DNA of 64,000 nucleotides, taken from Rhodeus uyekii. Taxonomy: Eukaryota; Chordata; Actinopteri; Cypriniformes; Acheilognathidae. The notes under the pieces were generated by a model that was not told the DNA's origin, did no database searches, and saw nothing but the letters and a program-made list of their open reading frames with translations. Location: the NCBI GenBank assembly GCA_037043235.1, contig JAWRVZ010000056.1:881501-945500 (forward strand). The letters are read 5' to 3'. The position numbers were made by a program, and so were the translations under genes. This document shows, piece after piece, positions 36,443 through 48,194 of the stretch. Numbering within the stretch: the stretch's first letter is position 1; each line of letters begins with the position of its first letter.

Positions 36443-38155
36443 TGCAGATCCTTCTGTGGATCGATCTAGTCTGAGGTTCGGCTGAGTAATGCTTTATGTT
36501 TGTCTTCCCCCTCAGTCAGTTTATCTGCTTACATCCGTATGGCAGAAGATTTAAAGGGACAATTTGAAGGTGATGGGTGTGGGGGGGGGAGCTGTTTGGA
36601 CCAAATGGACCAGATTTTCCTCTTTCTTCAATGTTCTCATTTCTGAAAACCATTCATCCCATCACCTTTCCATGGGTTCAGAACATTGTCGCAATTAACC
36701 CCCAAGAGATTTAAGCACATGGACTCTGTGAGTTGGAATGTGCTTTTTTGCACTTACTGTGGGCCTACATTTTGTACTTCCATCATTTGGAATGGGTGTA
36801 GGCCAGAACGTGGTAACTGTTGAGAATTTTTCTTTTTTGAGGGAGAAAGAGCATGATGCCTAGTCCGTCTGAGACGAACAAGTGAAAGAGCATTCTGGAT
36901 CCGTTGGTACCAGGACCAAACGTGCACTGACATTCACATGAAATCCATGTGTCTCTTTCTTGATTTCCTTTGACGCTTTTATTCTGTTGCCAAAGAGCCG
37001 AGCTTAAATCCAGGCTTGACCTCTGAGCCTCTATGGTAGTAGATTTCCACACTTCCCAAAGACAAAAACGCACCCGATTCCCACAATCCCTGGGCTGACG
37101 ACTGAGATTTAGTGTATTCAAATGTACCAAGTGTGACCTAGGAAAACTAACTCTACTTACTATCCTCTAATATTTTGGTACTTGGCTTTTGAAGGACACT
37201 GTGGGCTTGTGGGTGAGTTTACTCTCGTATATCAGTAGTCGAAGTCTAGTATATCATTCTCCAAGGAAACTAGAGATGGTGCCATCATATGATTTTTCCT
37301 AGACAAAAACATGTTGCACAAAATTAACGTTTGTACTGAACATGTTTCATAAGCGTTACATCATCATCATTCCTGTATAATTGTATTTCAGGAGCATGAT
37401 TGGTCAGCAATCAGTGCCCCATATTCAGCTTAAATGAAGCGGCTTCTTTCATTTCCCTGAAATGTAATTGTTTTGTATTTTAGCAACAAACAAAAAAAAC
37501 GAAACTAAAAAAGCACGCTTATTTTTGATCTCCTAATTTGCTGCTCTATATGTTATGAGCTGTGTATAAGATCATTTATCATCAATCATTTGGCTGAAGC
37601 AATCATCAGATGTGATGTAAATATGATGAATCGGCAGCGGTAAGGTTCTCTATTATTGGATTTATTTTTTTTAAAATGTTTTTAAAATTTCTCTTGCAGG
37701 ATTTTGTGTATGCTGTATTAAAAAAGTGGACTATTTTATTGATTTGGACATTTTTGGTTGGCCTGTTTCCTTGCTTTCTGCCAGCTGATGTGTAGCAAAG
37801 CTTTTCACATATTCACAAACATGACCGTTAATTGATGGAAAGGTTGTGCGTTTAATAGAATGCTGATTGGGTTTATTTCCTGACAAACCACAGAAAGAAT
37901 GGGGATGTGTATGAGTTGATAGTTTTTGTCTTTTTTATTTCTTTTTTTATGTATAAATGTGTCTGGTCTGAAAACTGTTACTGTGAAATCTGTCATATCA
38001 ATTCTTGAATCTCGCAAAAGAGCAAGTAAAGCCTTTTATTATTATTTTATTTTTTGTTTGAGGCCAATGAATGTAACTTGTTTACCCATGTTCATAGTTC
38101 ATTAAAGATGTACACAAGCACTACCATAAAAAAATAAAATTTTATTGCACTTGTT
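36443..38155 (+). other. gpr137c 3' UTR and polyadenylation region
   Basis: About 1.7 kb follows the stop codon. An AATAAA hexamer lies at 38133-38138, after an ATTAAA at 38101-38106. The TTTGCTGC and TGTAAAT-type AT-rich content is ordinary. The end point is inferred from the hexamers only. Confidence 0.55.
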
Positions 38156-38389
38156 TTAAAAACAGGTTTGGTGTGAAGTGTCATTTAGTGTGAGGAGACC
38201 TACAGAAAATTAAAGTTGTCCATTGCACACACTTGGACAAAAAAAAAAAGGCAAAATATTTAGTGCACATTGGTCAAGCTTCTCATATTCTGCCAAAAAC
38301 TTAAGTCTTTGTCTGTTTCCTGATTGCATTTGCTTAAATTTTGCTAATTTTCTGACATGTAATTTGTGATTAAGATAAATAAAAGCTTA

Positions 38390-39054
38390 AGGGCCAGTCA
38401 CACAGCCACTCACGCACGAATCGCTCACAAATCACGCACAGACTGGGTTTGTGCGTCGAGAAACTGACCACATTTTCGGGGTGTCGGGGGTAGAAATCAC
38501 TGACGAATCCCGCATGAACCGCGCATGTATCATTTACAATCACTGACATATCGCGCACGTTGACGCATACGAGCAAATACGGTGCAGTATTCCACGAACA
38601 TTCGACGCATGTCTGACGCATGAATCACTGACGGAGCGCGTCCAAACACGCGCGCTTCGCGAACGTTCCACGTACAAGCACTTTCAGAATCCACATTGTC
38701 AGTGGAATGAACGTGATACGTGCGCGGTTTATGCGTGATATGAAGGTGGGGCGTCAGTGGACGTGCGCGGTTTCGAACCAGTTCCAACGCATAAGCACTG
38801 ACGGCCGACGCGTGTCCCATAGTGACGCATAAACTACGCACACGACTCATGAACAACGAAATAATTAAAATTCTGAACAGTTCAAAACTCAAAATCACGC
38901 ACAAACCACCTTCGACGCACATCCACTTAAAATCACTGACGATCCACGTTCGTTCCACCAACGAATTACGCATACGATGCACGCTCCGCGCAGAAATGAA
39001 AATCTGTGCGTAATTCGTGCGTGATTCATGCGTTTTCGCTGTGTGACTGGCCCT
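38390..39054. mobile_element. PIF/Harbinger-like CpG-rich MITE
   Basis: The 15-bp-plus inverted ends AGGGCCAGTCACACAGC and GCTGTGTGACTGGCCCT are flanked by the trinucleotide TTA on both sides (38387-38389 and 39055-39057), the TWA-type target of PIF/Harbinger elements. The 665-bp interior is dense in CpG words (CACTGACG, ACGCATG, CGCGCA) with alternating orientation, unlike its AT-rich surroundings. There is no transposase. It lies between the convergent 3' ends of gpr137c and ero1a, and the open frames read across it are spurious. Confidence 0.82.
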
Positions 39055-39057
39055 TTA

Positions 39058-40134
39058 GCGTTTATTCTTTCTTTCATTTTGTTTGCCCAAGAGTGTATAC
39101 AGGCTAACAAGTTTTTACTCTTGTTTCTTCAATGTTTTCCATTCAAAATACTAGCATTCGTTTCTCTTTATAAACATTTTACATAATTGTGTTTTTATTG
39201 TTTCTTGGCTGAACTGCAGGCCACAATTGAATATAAATTAGCAGCCTGTGAATCTTGAGTCCACCTCTAAGATCAACTGCATATTCAATGTTTGATTCAG
39301 CACAACCTGCTATTAATTCATATAATTGCTGACTTCAGGTTATGTCAAACCTCCATCAGTTGCATTAGATCTTGCAACTAACAGGTTCATGGGTTTAAAT
39401 CCCCAAGGACCACATGTACAGAAACGTCCACATTAAATGCACTGACGTGTTAAATTAATAAAAGCAAATGTACATAAGACACATATAAACCTCCACAGGA
39501 TACATTAACATGCATCACAAACGAAATGGCGAGCATTTGCTTAACTCAAAATGCACATCTAGGGGTGTTTATGAAAAAAAAGAACATTGTCCAAAATAAA
39601 AAGCACTTTATGAAGAAAAAAAACATCACAAAAAAGTGCTATATTCAAAATAGATTTTTTTTTTTTTTTAAATACAGAGATGTTCACAAGATCTAGGTGC
39701 TAAGGCAGGTATATTCAAAAATGACAACACGGCAATTACATACACAAATTTGAATGGCATTTTGTTTTTAAAATGATAATTTCACCCTCAAAAAATGAAT
39801 ATATCACCTATAAAGAAGTGCCACCTTAACTTTATATTATGCAAAATATGTCTCTCTTGTAAAACATTTGAAGTACATTTATCTATTTATAATGAGTTCC
39901 CAAGAAGCTACATTGTCACTTACAAAAATGTATTTATCATGTAATAGTGCAAAATGTGCCCTAACATTACAGTTTTGAGACTAAAGTGCAGAGTTCTTAA
40001 GGGGTAAAGCAGTGCAGTGCTGTTCAACTGGATTGATCAACAACTGGTATAAAACATTCTGAAAATTGAAATTCATCAACCCAAAAGGATATAATTCTGT
40101 CAAGTCATTATAGAAATCAAGTTCTGCCAAAGGA
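39058..40134 (-). other. ero1a 3' UTR and flank
   Basis: This is AT-rich sequence downstream of the ero1a stop. Candidate minus-strand AATAAA hexamers occur at 39194-39199 and 39061-39066. A weak SINE-like fragment lies near 39350-39460. No coding sequence is supported. Confidence 0.5.
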
Positions 40135-43100
40135 TCACTGTTTGAGCTTTGACAACAGCGCCCGGAAGTTCTTCAACTCTCGGACACTTGTGGAGATCCT
40201 GAAAAACAAGAAAACAAAGACATTTCAACTAAAGATATTTGGACAAAAACTCAATTCAATTAAATTCCTCTGAACGACATACCTTCCAAAGGCATTAAAC
40301 AAAGAGACGATTTCCTGCCGGCTGAGCTGAAATGATGGATAGGTGTTGCTTGTGTTGGGCATGGCCTCTATTTGCCTTTCCGAGAACAGGATTTTCAGTG
40401 CGGTTCCCAGTCCCTGAGTCTATGACAGGCATTCGTTGAGCTTCACACATAACATCATCTGGTTACTCCTCATAATCTTTATTGTCTTACCTGCAGTTTG
40501 CCCCAAAGTCTACACTTAAAGCATTCCACACAGTCCATGATACGTGAGATGTTCTTAAAGGTGAGCTTGAAGTCTTCCTATGGTCAGGGAAGAAGCAATT
40601 GATTTATTATTTCTTTAAAAACATACATTTCTGTAACATTGTTATTATAGCAAACTTGGAAAAGAGCCACTGGCCTTTAGTTTCATGGCTTCCTTCTTAT
40701 TTCCAGCAAACAAAGCAGTCTCATCAAAATGCAATGGAAAGGATCTGCAAATAAACAATGAGATATATCAAGTATTTTTCTCCATCTTCTAGATCCCAAA
40801 GATCATCATTCTTGTGCGAAGGACCCCATCCTATATTCACTTTGTAAACTGAAAAATTAACATTATAAACTTACAATTATTTTCTATTATTATTCAACAA
40901 TGTATATTATTATTTTCATCTAATCTATTTATTATATTAAAAATGAGCTAATATTTTTGATTAAAATCTAAAATAATGGGTTCTAAAAAGGAACCGTTTC
41001 ACATTTATAACGCAATATTTTTTGTTACATTACCTTATCAGTAAATGAAAAAATTAAATAAAGCACGTTTCTAATTAAACAACTGACGGAGTGACTATAA
41101 ATTTCATTTCTTTCTCTCTTCTGATTGCTGTAATCAATCGCTTGATATTTTTTCACTCTTTTGCAAAGTCGTGTATGCTCTGTTTACTCTGGGTTTTTCC
41201 TTTTTTTATTGTTGAAAATGGAAATATAATAATTATATTTCACTGCTACAGAACTTTATCCAACTTTGACGACTTCCGCTTACGAGAACCCCAGAAATGT
41301 GAAAAGGGTTCATTTAAATAATGTTTGTATCATCCGATCATATGCAATCATAGTCTGAAAAAAAGTAATAATAATAATAATAATAATAATCCGGTGCCCG
41401 TCAATAACTACACAATTTTATGTAAATCTGTCAACTCTATTTAAAAAAAAAAAAAACAATTACCAGCAGTACTTTTGAAGTAGAGAGGTCAAAATAATAA
41501 GTGTGTGCCTGAAAAAAAAAAAACTATTTCAATGCTCTTACTTAGCCACATGGAGGAGCTCTAAAAGCAGTTTCTTATTCTCGTTGTCTTGTGTCGGCTG
41601 GCCGGTGTACAAATGGAAGGTGGAACGCTCAAAATACGGTAGAATCTTGGCCAGAGCGCGCAGCTCAATGAGGTACAGGAAGTACAGGTTGCGTAGCCTC
41701 TTTGGCCCCTCCCCTTCCGTCAGTTGCTCGTCAAACCTCAGCTGGAACTCGGACACATTGTGACCCCACTTCATTTCGAACCAGTTTTCTAACCAATCAA
41801 ATCAAATCAGACAATATAACACTTTACAAATTTCAACAGTGGCGGAAACCTGTAATCAACCGACAAGTTGTGCTCACCGTTTAGTAAGTATCTGGCGCTC
41901 AGGTGTATGTTTATACTGGAATGCAGTCCTGAGATCAGCCTGAAGAAAGCTCGTTTCTCCACACACAATCCTGGGGAAACAACAAGATAAACAAGTTCAT
42001 TCAAATATCAAGTAGTACATATAAAATATTATATGAACCCAAAAACTGAATATTCTGTCATCATTTACAGACACTCAAGTTGCTCCAAATCTATATGAGT
42101 TTCTTTCTTCTGCTGAACAGATTTGGAAAAACTTGAGGCCGAGTAAATGTCAAATTTCGATTTTAGGTGAACTATCTCTTTAAGAGCCACTTACCCTCCA
42201 GCCAGTGATAGAACCCCTGCCCTTTAATAAGAAATAGACTTTTTTTAGACTGTCATTATCTAGTTCATCAAAATGGGTTAAACGGACCTGAAGAACATGA
42301 CCTTACCATCATCTCCTAAAGTGGACAGAAAAGAAAGAGAGAGAGGATTATGAGTCATGAACACCAGTATCTACTGAAAAATCCATGCGCTTCAAAACTG
42401 ATACATTTTAGAATTGAAAACACAAAACAATGCATTAACGATCGCTCACCGCTGTTAGACGCCAAAGGATTCAGAGGTCGATGAACTGTATACGGTCTGA
42501 AAATGCAAGAAAAAAAGGTTGGCCGTTGATGCAATATTCTGAGCACTCAAAAATAGACAAAAAAAAATACTAAAGTCGGAAATAGGGTGAAAATAATGGG
42601 TGTGTTTTGAGGGTGTGAAGCAATTAATTAAGTACTCTGACAGCTGTCAATCATGCAAGAAGACGTGATTGGCTGTGCTGCCATGAGGGCGGGCTCTTCT
42701 CATCTCATCCGATGATCAACACCTGTAGAATCGCTTCTTAAGGGACGTGCTGCTGTACAGCAGGAGAGACTGCTTATTCTTTTTGTTCTGATTCTGACTT
42801 GTGTTTGTTTTCTTATTGTTTGAATTTCGCGCACAAGCACTGTGCCTGAACAGTTATGGATAACTGACGTCATGCGAGCAACATTCGAAATTCAAAATGT
42901 GAACTTACACAAAAAAGAAAAAAAAAATCTATGGGTGCGGGTTATATAAAGGTGCGGGTTATACCGATGTGTTTTTTTTTTTTTTTTTTTTTACACAAAC
43001 CCCCAAAACCCACGGGCTATATGAGGGTGCGGATTATCTGCATCTGCAGGTTATATGCAGGAAAATACGGTACTTTCAAACACGAGCGGACATCCACAAA

Positions 43101-45243
43101 CCCTACTGATGACAATATCAGTTCACAGGAACAATACGTGGACGGGTGAAGTATATTTGAAAGCATGAGACAAACGTCTTGAAATTCCTTTAAAAAAATG
43201 GACCCCCTGAAAGTCACCGAATACTGATCAGAATAAATGTGACTGTGACTCTTTTACTTGAAGCAGTTCTCTTCATAAATGCTGTTCCAGATCCGCCAGG
43301 CCTCTGGTCCTTTATAGCCGGTGAAACCCTCAGGGTTGAGCAGGAGATCGACATACTGTGATTCGGGTGAGTCCTCATCTGAGAAAAGAAGAAAAATCAA
43401 ATCAACTAAGCAGCCTGTGGAGGACGAATAAAGCATTCAGGTCTTGCAGCCCAATGTGTTCCAATTATCAGGCACCTCAAACAAAAAGCAGATTATTTGA
43501 TCAAACTAACAAACTACCATCCAACATGCAGAAACGATCTGATTCATCATCGTGTTTCTTCCACTCTTGAAGAGCCTGAAGTGTCTCATCACTACACAGA
43601 GAAACACTGAGTGAGAACTCGCACAAACAAAGTCAAAAAGTAAAGAAATCTTGAGAATTCTTGACTCTCAGAAGGAGCAACACCTTTAACACAAACCTTA
43701 GAGAACGGTTGACAGCTCCGAGTTTCTCTGCCTTCTCGCATTTCTCAATATCCTGACTAGCTTCTTCTGAATACTGTGGGAGAAAACACTCAATATCAAA
43801 CAAATCCAATACGCACAATACACGTTATGTGTCTTTCTAATACCTTATAACTGCTGGATTTAAGGCCCTCTGGTACTTCACCCTGCACAGAAAGACACAA
43901 GGAACATTTTCATTTGGCAAAATCCCTCGAGACAAAATCATCTGAATGAACGTGGAAAAGCTCACCGGTGCGCACGGTTTCACAGCACAGGACGTGAGTC
44001 CACACTGGCTGTGGTCTGTCCAGAACGGGCAGGGGCTGTTCAGATTGACCTGAGGAGCAGAATATCAGATATTAGAGATGAACAATGAAGAGATATTTTC
44101 ACTGTACGAACAACTATAAAAATCACCTGGTAAAAGCGGAAATAATCAGATGATAGTAGTTTCTGTAGTTTGGGAAAGATTTCCTTGTTGTTGAAACTGT
44201 CGATGGTTTCGACATCGCAAGCACAATCATCAAGAGTCCCGGTGACCTACAGCCCAAATATAACCAGTTAATCATATCACGTCAATCGTTATTCGCAAAA
44301 CAACAACAATCCGTCTCAGAACATTAAAAGTACTGTGATTGTCCCATGGTTGTAATAAGGTTGTAATAATACCATATAGAACTGTATTTATTTCTATATT
44401 TATGCATTTGACAGACATCTAAAGCGACTTGCATTGCATTCAAGATACACACTGATGTTCTAATCAGTTCTTACTTTCCCTGGGGATCAAACCCATGACC
44501 TTGGCGTTGCAAGCGCCACACACAGTTTGACACTACAGGAAAGCTTTCTACTCCTGTTCATCCACATTGTTGGTGGATAATTGGATATGTTATTTAAATC
44601 ACACAAAAAGAGCTATTAATAGTTGATGAAATATTTGAGTGGAGCATAACTGGAAAATAAAATATATTATGTTATATATTATTTTAGGCCACTAAATCAC
44701 AATCTCAGAACAGGATTACTATAGTGAACTAAAACCATAGTTTTATGAGAAAAACATTTAGTTTTATGAGAAATGTAGCATTGTAAATGTAGCATTAAAG
44801 TTATTTTAAGCTTTGGAATATATATATATTCCAAAGCTTAAAATAATTTTATTTCAGCTAGTTGCTAATGCTACATCTCATAAAATTAAACCAAACCAAA
44901 CAAAACTGAAAAGAAAAAAAAACCTGACTAAATTTCAAAAGATAAAAAGACGGAAAAGATAAAAAATTATAGTAAAAAACGTTCAATATAACAGTACAAC
45001 ATATAATATGACTATGGGAACAAAGCACGGTATATCTTGAGTGATTAAACATAGTTGTCAAGCATTAGCGTAGTTTCAGATGAATTAAACGCTTAGCGCT
45101 GAGGTGATGTTTGGGTCAGTGACACACATTTTACACCGGATTGAAGTGAGACTCACCTGGCAGAAGCACCTGTGAGCGGCGGATCCTGCGCTCGACGCTT
45201 CAACGCCCGCGAGGAACAGCGCCAGCGGGATGAGGGCTTTCAT
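40135..45243 (-). CDS. ero1a: ERO1-like protein alpha (ER oxidoreductin 1)
   Basis: FAD-dependent thiol oxidase of the ER lumen that reoxidises protein disulfide isomerase and passes electrons to oxygen. Coding exons in transcript order: 45157-45243, 44127-44246, 43966-44049, 43844-43882, 43697-43773, 43518-43591, 43258-43378, 42450-42496, 42307-42315, 42195-42221, 41878-41970, 41542-41788, 40675-40744, 40491-40577, 40283-40419, 40135-40198. They join in one frame of 460 codons plus stop (human 468). The N-terminus MKALIPLALFLAG is a signal peptide. The shuttle cysteine motif is CGLTSCAVKPC, the catalytic motif DCVECFKC, and FAD-site stretches are GYKGPEAWRIWN and LISGLHSSINIHLSARYL. The 9-nt exon at 42307-42315 has strong splice sites. 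The exon at 40675-40744 ends AAG|GCCAGT, a GC donor. All other introns are GT-AG. Confidence 0.95.
41366..41390. repeat. (TAA)n microsatellite
   Basis: About eight TAA units lie in the ero1a intron between exons 41542-41788 and 40675-40744. Confidence 0.9.
42040..42186. mobile_element. Diverged Angel-like foldback fragment
   Basis: The words TTCTGTCATCATTTAC, ATATGAGTTTCTTTCTTC and the terminal GGTGAACTATCTCTTTAA match the element at 26347-26591. The fragment ends immediately beside the ero1a exon at 42195-42221, within that exon's donor-side intron. Confidence 0.55.
42640..43070. mobile_element. MITE with GGAAAATACGG end, inverted copy 2
   Basis: This is the reverse-orientation relative of 30321-30823. 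Shared words include CATGCGAGCAACATTCGAAA, CTGTACAGCAG, AACACCTGTAGAA and GATTGGCTGTGCTGCCATGA. Its right part has GTGCGGGTTATA repeats, a poly-T run and the terminal GCAGGAAAATACGG before TA at 43071-43072. It is intronic in ero1a. Confidence 0.72.
44402..44525 (-). mobile_element. tRNA-derived SINE-like copy
   Basis: On the minus strand it reads TTGGCGTTGCAA, CAAGGTCATGGGTTTGATCC, AAGTAAGAACTGATTAGAAC and a GCTTTAGATGTCTGTC tail. It has the same architecture as the other SINE copies here, and is intronic in ero1a. Confidence 0.65.
44801..44846. repeat. Perfect 46-bp palindrome
   Basis: TTATTTTAAGCTTTGGAAT and its exact inverse meet over a TATATA centre with no spacer (two 23-bp arms). Outside the core, ATGAGAAATGTAGC to the left and GCTACATCTCAT to the right extend a looser inverted repeat to about 44765-44884. 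It lies in the ero1a first intron, and long palindromes are cruciform-prone. Confidence 0.93.
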
Positions 45244-45299
45244 CGCGGCTCTTCTTCACACCACTGCTCGCTCGCGACGCTGCTTGTGTAATGCGGAGT

Positions 45300-45400
45300 T
45301 CGCGTAAATAACACGTCGCTGAAAGACACGTTCACTCTCTGAGCACTTCCGACTGAATCAGCCGCTACGTGAAATACGTGACCGCTGCGACGCGACACCC
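45300..45400 (-). promoter_or_regulatory. ero1a proximal promoter with ACGTG cores
   Basis: About 60-160 bp upstream of the ero1a start codon are four ACGT cores: CACGT at 45312-45316 and 45327-45331, and ACGTG at 45367-45371 and 45376-45380, the last two in direct repeat 9 bp apart. ACGTG is the core of hypoxia-response (HIF) sites, and ACGT is shared by ATF6/XBP1 sites; ERO1A is known to respond to hypoxia and ER stress. Function is inferred from motif density only. Confidence 0.4.
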
Positions 45401-45957
45401 GCAACAATGAATAAGTGGAGGTAATGCGCTGTCGCCGAACATTGTGTCGTAAAAAAATATACTTTATTTTATTCTCATTTAACTGACTGTCTCTGTGAAT
45501 CTGTCGCGCTGAACTGTAAAATCATCCTTTCTAATATTGGGGGAACGCCTTCGTTTGGATGAACGCTGCACGACGCGCTGTTGTCCGCACGATGGCGCCA
45601 AACACTGCGTTGAGTTCTGCAGGCGCTGCTTCTGATGGTGAGACGGAGCAATCCAGTTTCTCTGCGAGCTTCTGGTGATATTCTCTTCTTCTATAGGCAG
45701 AACTTTGTTTAAAACAATACATCCGTTTGTTCTTTTGTTTATGAAGTGATAAAAAAAACAAAAAACGTTTTTATCAAGTGTAATGTTTTAGGTGTTTGTA
45801 TGCATTTATTAAAGGAGCAATCATTTATTTTCTTATAATAATATATGTATCTATTATGTATTATATTTATTTAATGTAGCTCTTTTATTGTGATATTATA
45901 ATATTTGATTTAGCGTACACAATACTAGACTTTTCTAAAGTCCCCATATGCCCTCTG

Positions 45958-46027
45958 TGTGTCTATCTGTCTGTCTGTTTATATATATATATAGTTATCT
46001 GTCTTTCTGTCTATTTGTCTGTTTATA

Positions 46028-46058
<31 letters not shown>

Positions 46059-46185
46059 GTCTGTTTGTTTATATCTGTCTGTTTGTTTATATCTATCTAT
46101 CTGTCTGTCTGTCTGTTTATAGCTGTCTGTTTGTTTATATCTATCTATCTGTCTGTCTGTCTGTTTATAGCTGTCTGTTTGTTTA

Positions 46186-46254
<69 letters not shown>

Positions 46255-46269
46255 GTCTGTCTGTTTCTA

Positions 46270-46356
<87 letters not shown>

Positions 46357-46672
46357 GTCTGTCTGTCTGTTTGTTGTTTATATCTATCTGTCTGTCTGTT
46401 TGTTTATATCTGTCTGTTTGTTTATATCTATCTGTCTGTTTGTTTATATCTATCTGTCTGTTTGTTTATATCTATCTATCTATCTGTCTGTCTGTTTATA
46501 GCTGTCTGTTTGTTTATATCTATCTATCTGTCTGTTTCTATCTATCTGTCTGTCTGTCTGTTTGTTGTTTATATCTATCTGTCTGTCTGTTTGTTTATAT
46601 CTATCTGTCTGTCTTGTCTGTTTGTTTATATCTGTCTGTCTGTTTATATCTATCTATCTCTGTCTGTCTGTT

Positions 46673-46718
<46 letters not shown>

Positions 46719-46844
46719 CATCTATCTATCTGTCTGTTTATATCTATCTATCTCTGTCTGTCTGTTTCTATCTATCTATCTATCTATCTATCTATCCATC
46801 TATCTATCTGTCTGTTTATATCTATCTATCTCTGTCTGTCTGTT

Positions 46845-46933
<89 letters not shown>

Positions 46934-47003
46934 TTTTATCTATCTGTTTATATATTTCTATCTATCTGTCTGTCTCTGTCTGTCTATCTGTCTGTCTGTG
47001 ATT
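45958..47003. repeat. GATA/GACA (Bkm-like) tetranucleotide array
   Basis: About 1 kb of TATC and TGTC units (GATA and GACA on the minus strand) with interspersed TGTTTATA segments, including uninterrupted GATA runs near 46180-46250, 46285-46355, 46675-46720 and 46845-46930. It lies between the divergent ero1a and samd4a 5' ends. All open frames here (ISIYLSIYLS-type) are artefacts of the repeat. Confidence 0.97.
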
Positions 47004-47319
47004 TCAAACTGTGGTAGAGCAGCACCATCTCAAGGACGGAATCCATCACTACAACGAGCCTCGCTTTAGATGAAGAATTCAAGGGCGGAATCGAATGTAT
47101 CCAAGTTTCCTTTTTCGACACTTTGTAGCTCACATTCATCGCGTCACAGCAGGTCAAATTTACAGCATTCCATTCTAAAACAAACGGCCTCAGACTTCGA
47201 CGGACAGAACTTTTCATCTACCCCTCCCCTCTAAACAGTGCAAACAAAACTTCCACTCCTGCTGTAACATCGTCCAGTTTGATGCGGACACCTCTTGGAC
47301 TCTTTTCTCCGTTAAAAAA

Positions 47320-47324
<5 letters not shown>

Positions 47325-47376
<52 letters not shown>
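47325..47376. repeat. (TA)n microsatellite
   Basis: About 26 TA units lie roughly 130 bp upstream of the candidate samd4a 5' UTR exon. Confidence 0.95.
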
Positions 47377-47379
<3 letters not shown>

Positions 47380-47499
47380 CGAATCCCGGTCAGTCGTCTC
47401 CTGTAGGATAAGCAATACGATCTGCTCCCCAACTCCATTCTCTATTTTTGTGCTTCCTTGTGCTGCCAAGCCCCTGACGTAATGCTCCGTGTTAATTAT

Positions 47500-47665
47500 T
47501 AGCATGTGGGAAGCGATGCCGAAACTCTCCTCTGCTGCTTAAACAAGAGCGACTGACTGCGGGGAGAAAAACCTCGTCAAGATGGCCAAACACACTGACC
47601 CAGAGTAGAGGGGCACCGCTCCCCGTCCCGTCCTGTGACCAGCACCAATGCATCTTCGCCTTTAG
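47500..47665 (+). other. Candidate samd4a 5' UTR exon with short upstream frame
   Basis: The segment ends in a consensus donor (TTTAG|GTAAGT at 47661-47671) and lies 4.6 kb upstream of the first samd4a coding exon on the same strand. It is more GC-rich than its surroundings and contains a nine-codon upstream frame (ATG at 47582, stop at 47606-47608). The 5' edge is a guess. Confidence 0.45.
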
Positions 47666-48194
47666 GTAAGTGACTTCTGAGGTTTTTTACTAGAATATAT
47701 TAAGCCTTTACAGTATAAACTTGAGTTGCAACATCTCTTTCCCCAACTTTTTTTTCCCCTTTTTTTGTTGCTACAACGGTAGCTTTCTATGGGAACTCGG
47801 AGTATGAAAATGGAAATCGCGTCTGTTTTATTAAAAGTTTTGTATTGCTCATTAATTATTCTTAATAAAGGGGGCTTGGTAACCCACCGGAGTGCTGACT
47901 TAAGAGTGAAAAATGAAGACTGCATAGTGTGTACAAACTTACAGTAGTCGAGCAACAATTTTTGGGAATGTTCTGGACGGTCTGTGATTCAGTTGGGATT
48001 TTAGACATATGCGACGATTGGATATTAGATGTATATGAACGCGAGTTGAAACCGAAAGCCTGTGTTTATTTTTATTTGTCCACATCTGATGCTTTTGGAG
48101 AGGTGAGTGTGGAATTTAGGTCACCGTACTGGACTCAGAAAAGATATTGCGTGTGCATTATTTTTGCGGAGTTCCCTTTTAGTTCAACTCAAAC

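Noticed and set aside
38370..39110. 150-residue minus frame and neighbours rich in CVRVRSLCV-type sequence
   Set aside because: They lie inside the Harbinger-like element, whose CpG word repeats lack stops by chance.
41502..41763. 86-residue plus frame
   Set aside because: It is antisense to the large ero1a exon 41542-41788.
45531..45761. 76-residue minus frame upstream of ero1a
   Set aside because: There are no recognisable domains and no splice context linking it to ero1a; likely chance in a GC-richer flank.
45948..47069. 373-residue open frame
   Set aside because: It is the GATA/GACA tetranucleotide array read in frame (SIYLSIYLS repeats), with no start context or domain.
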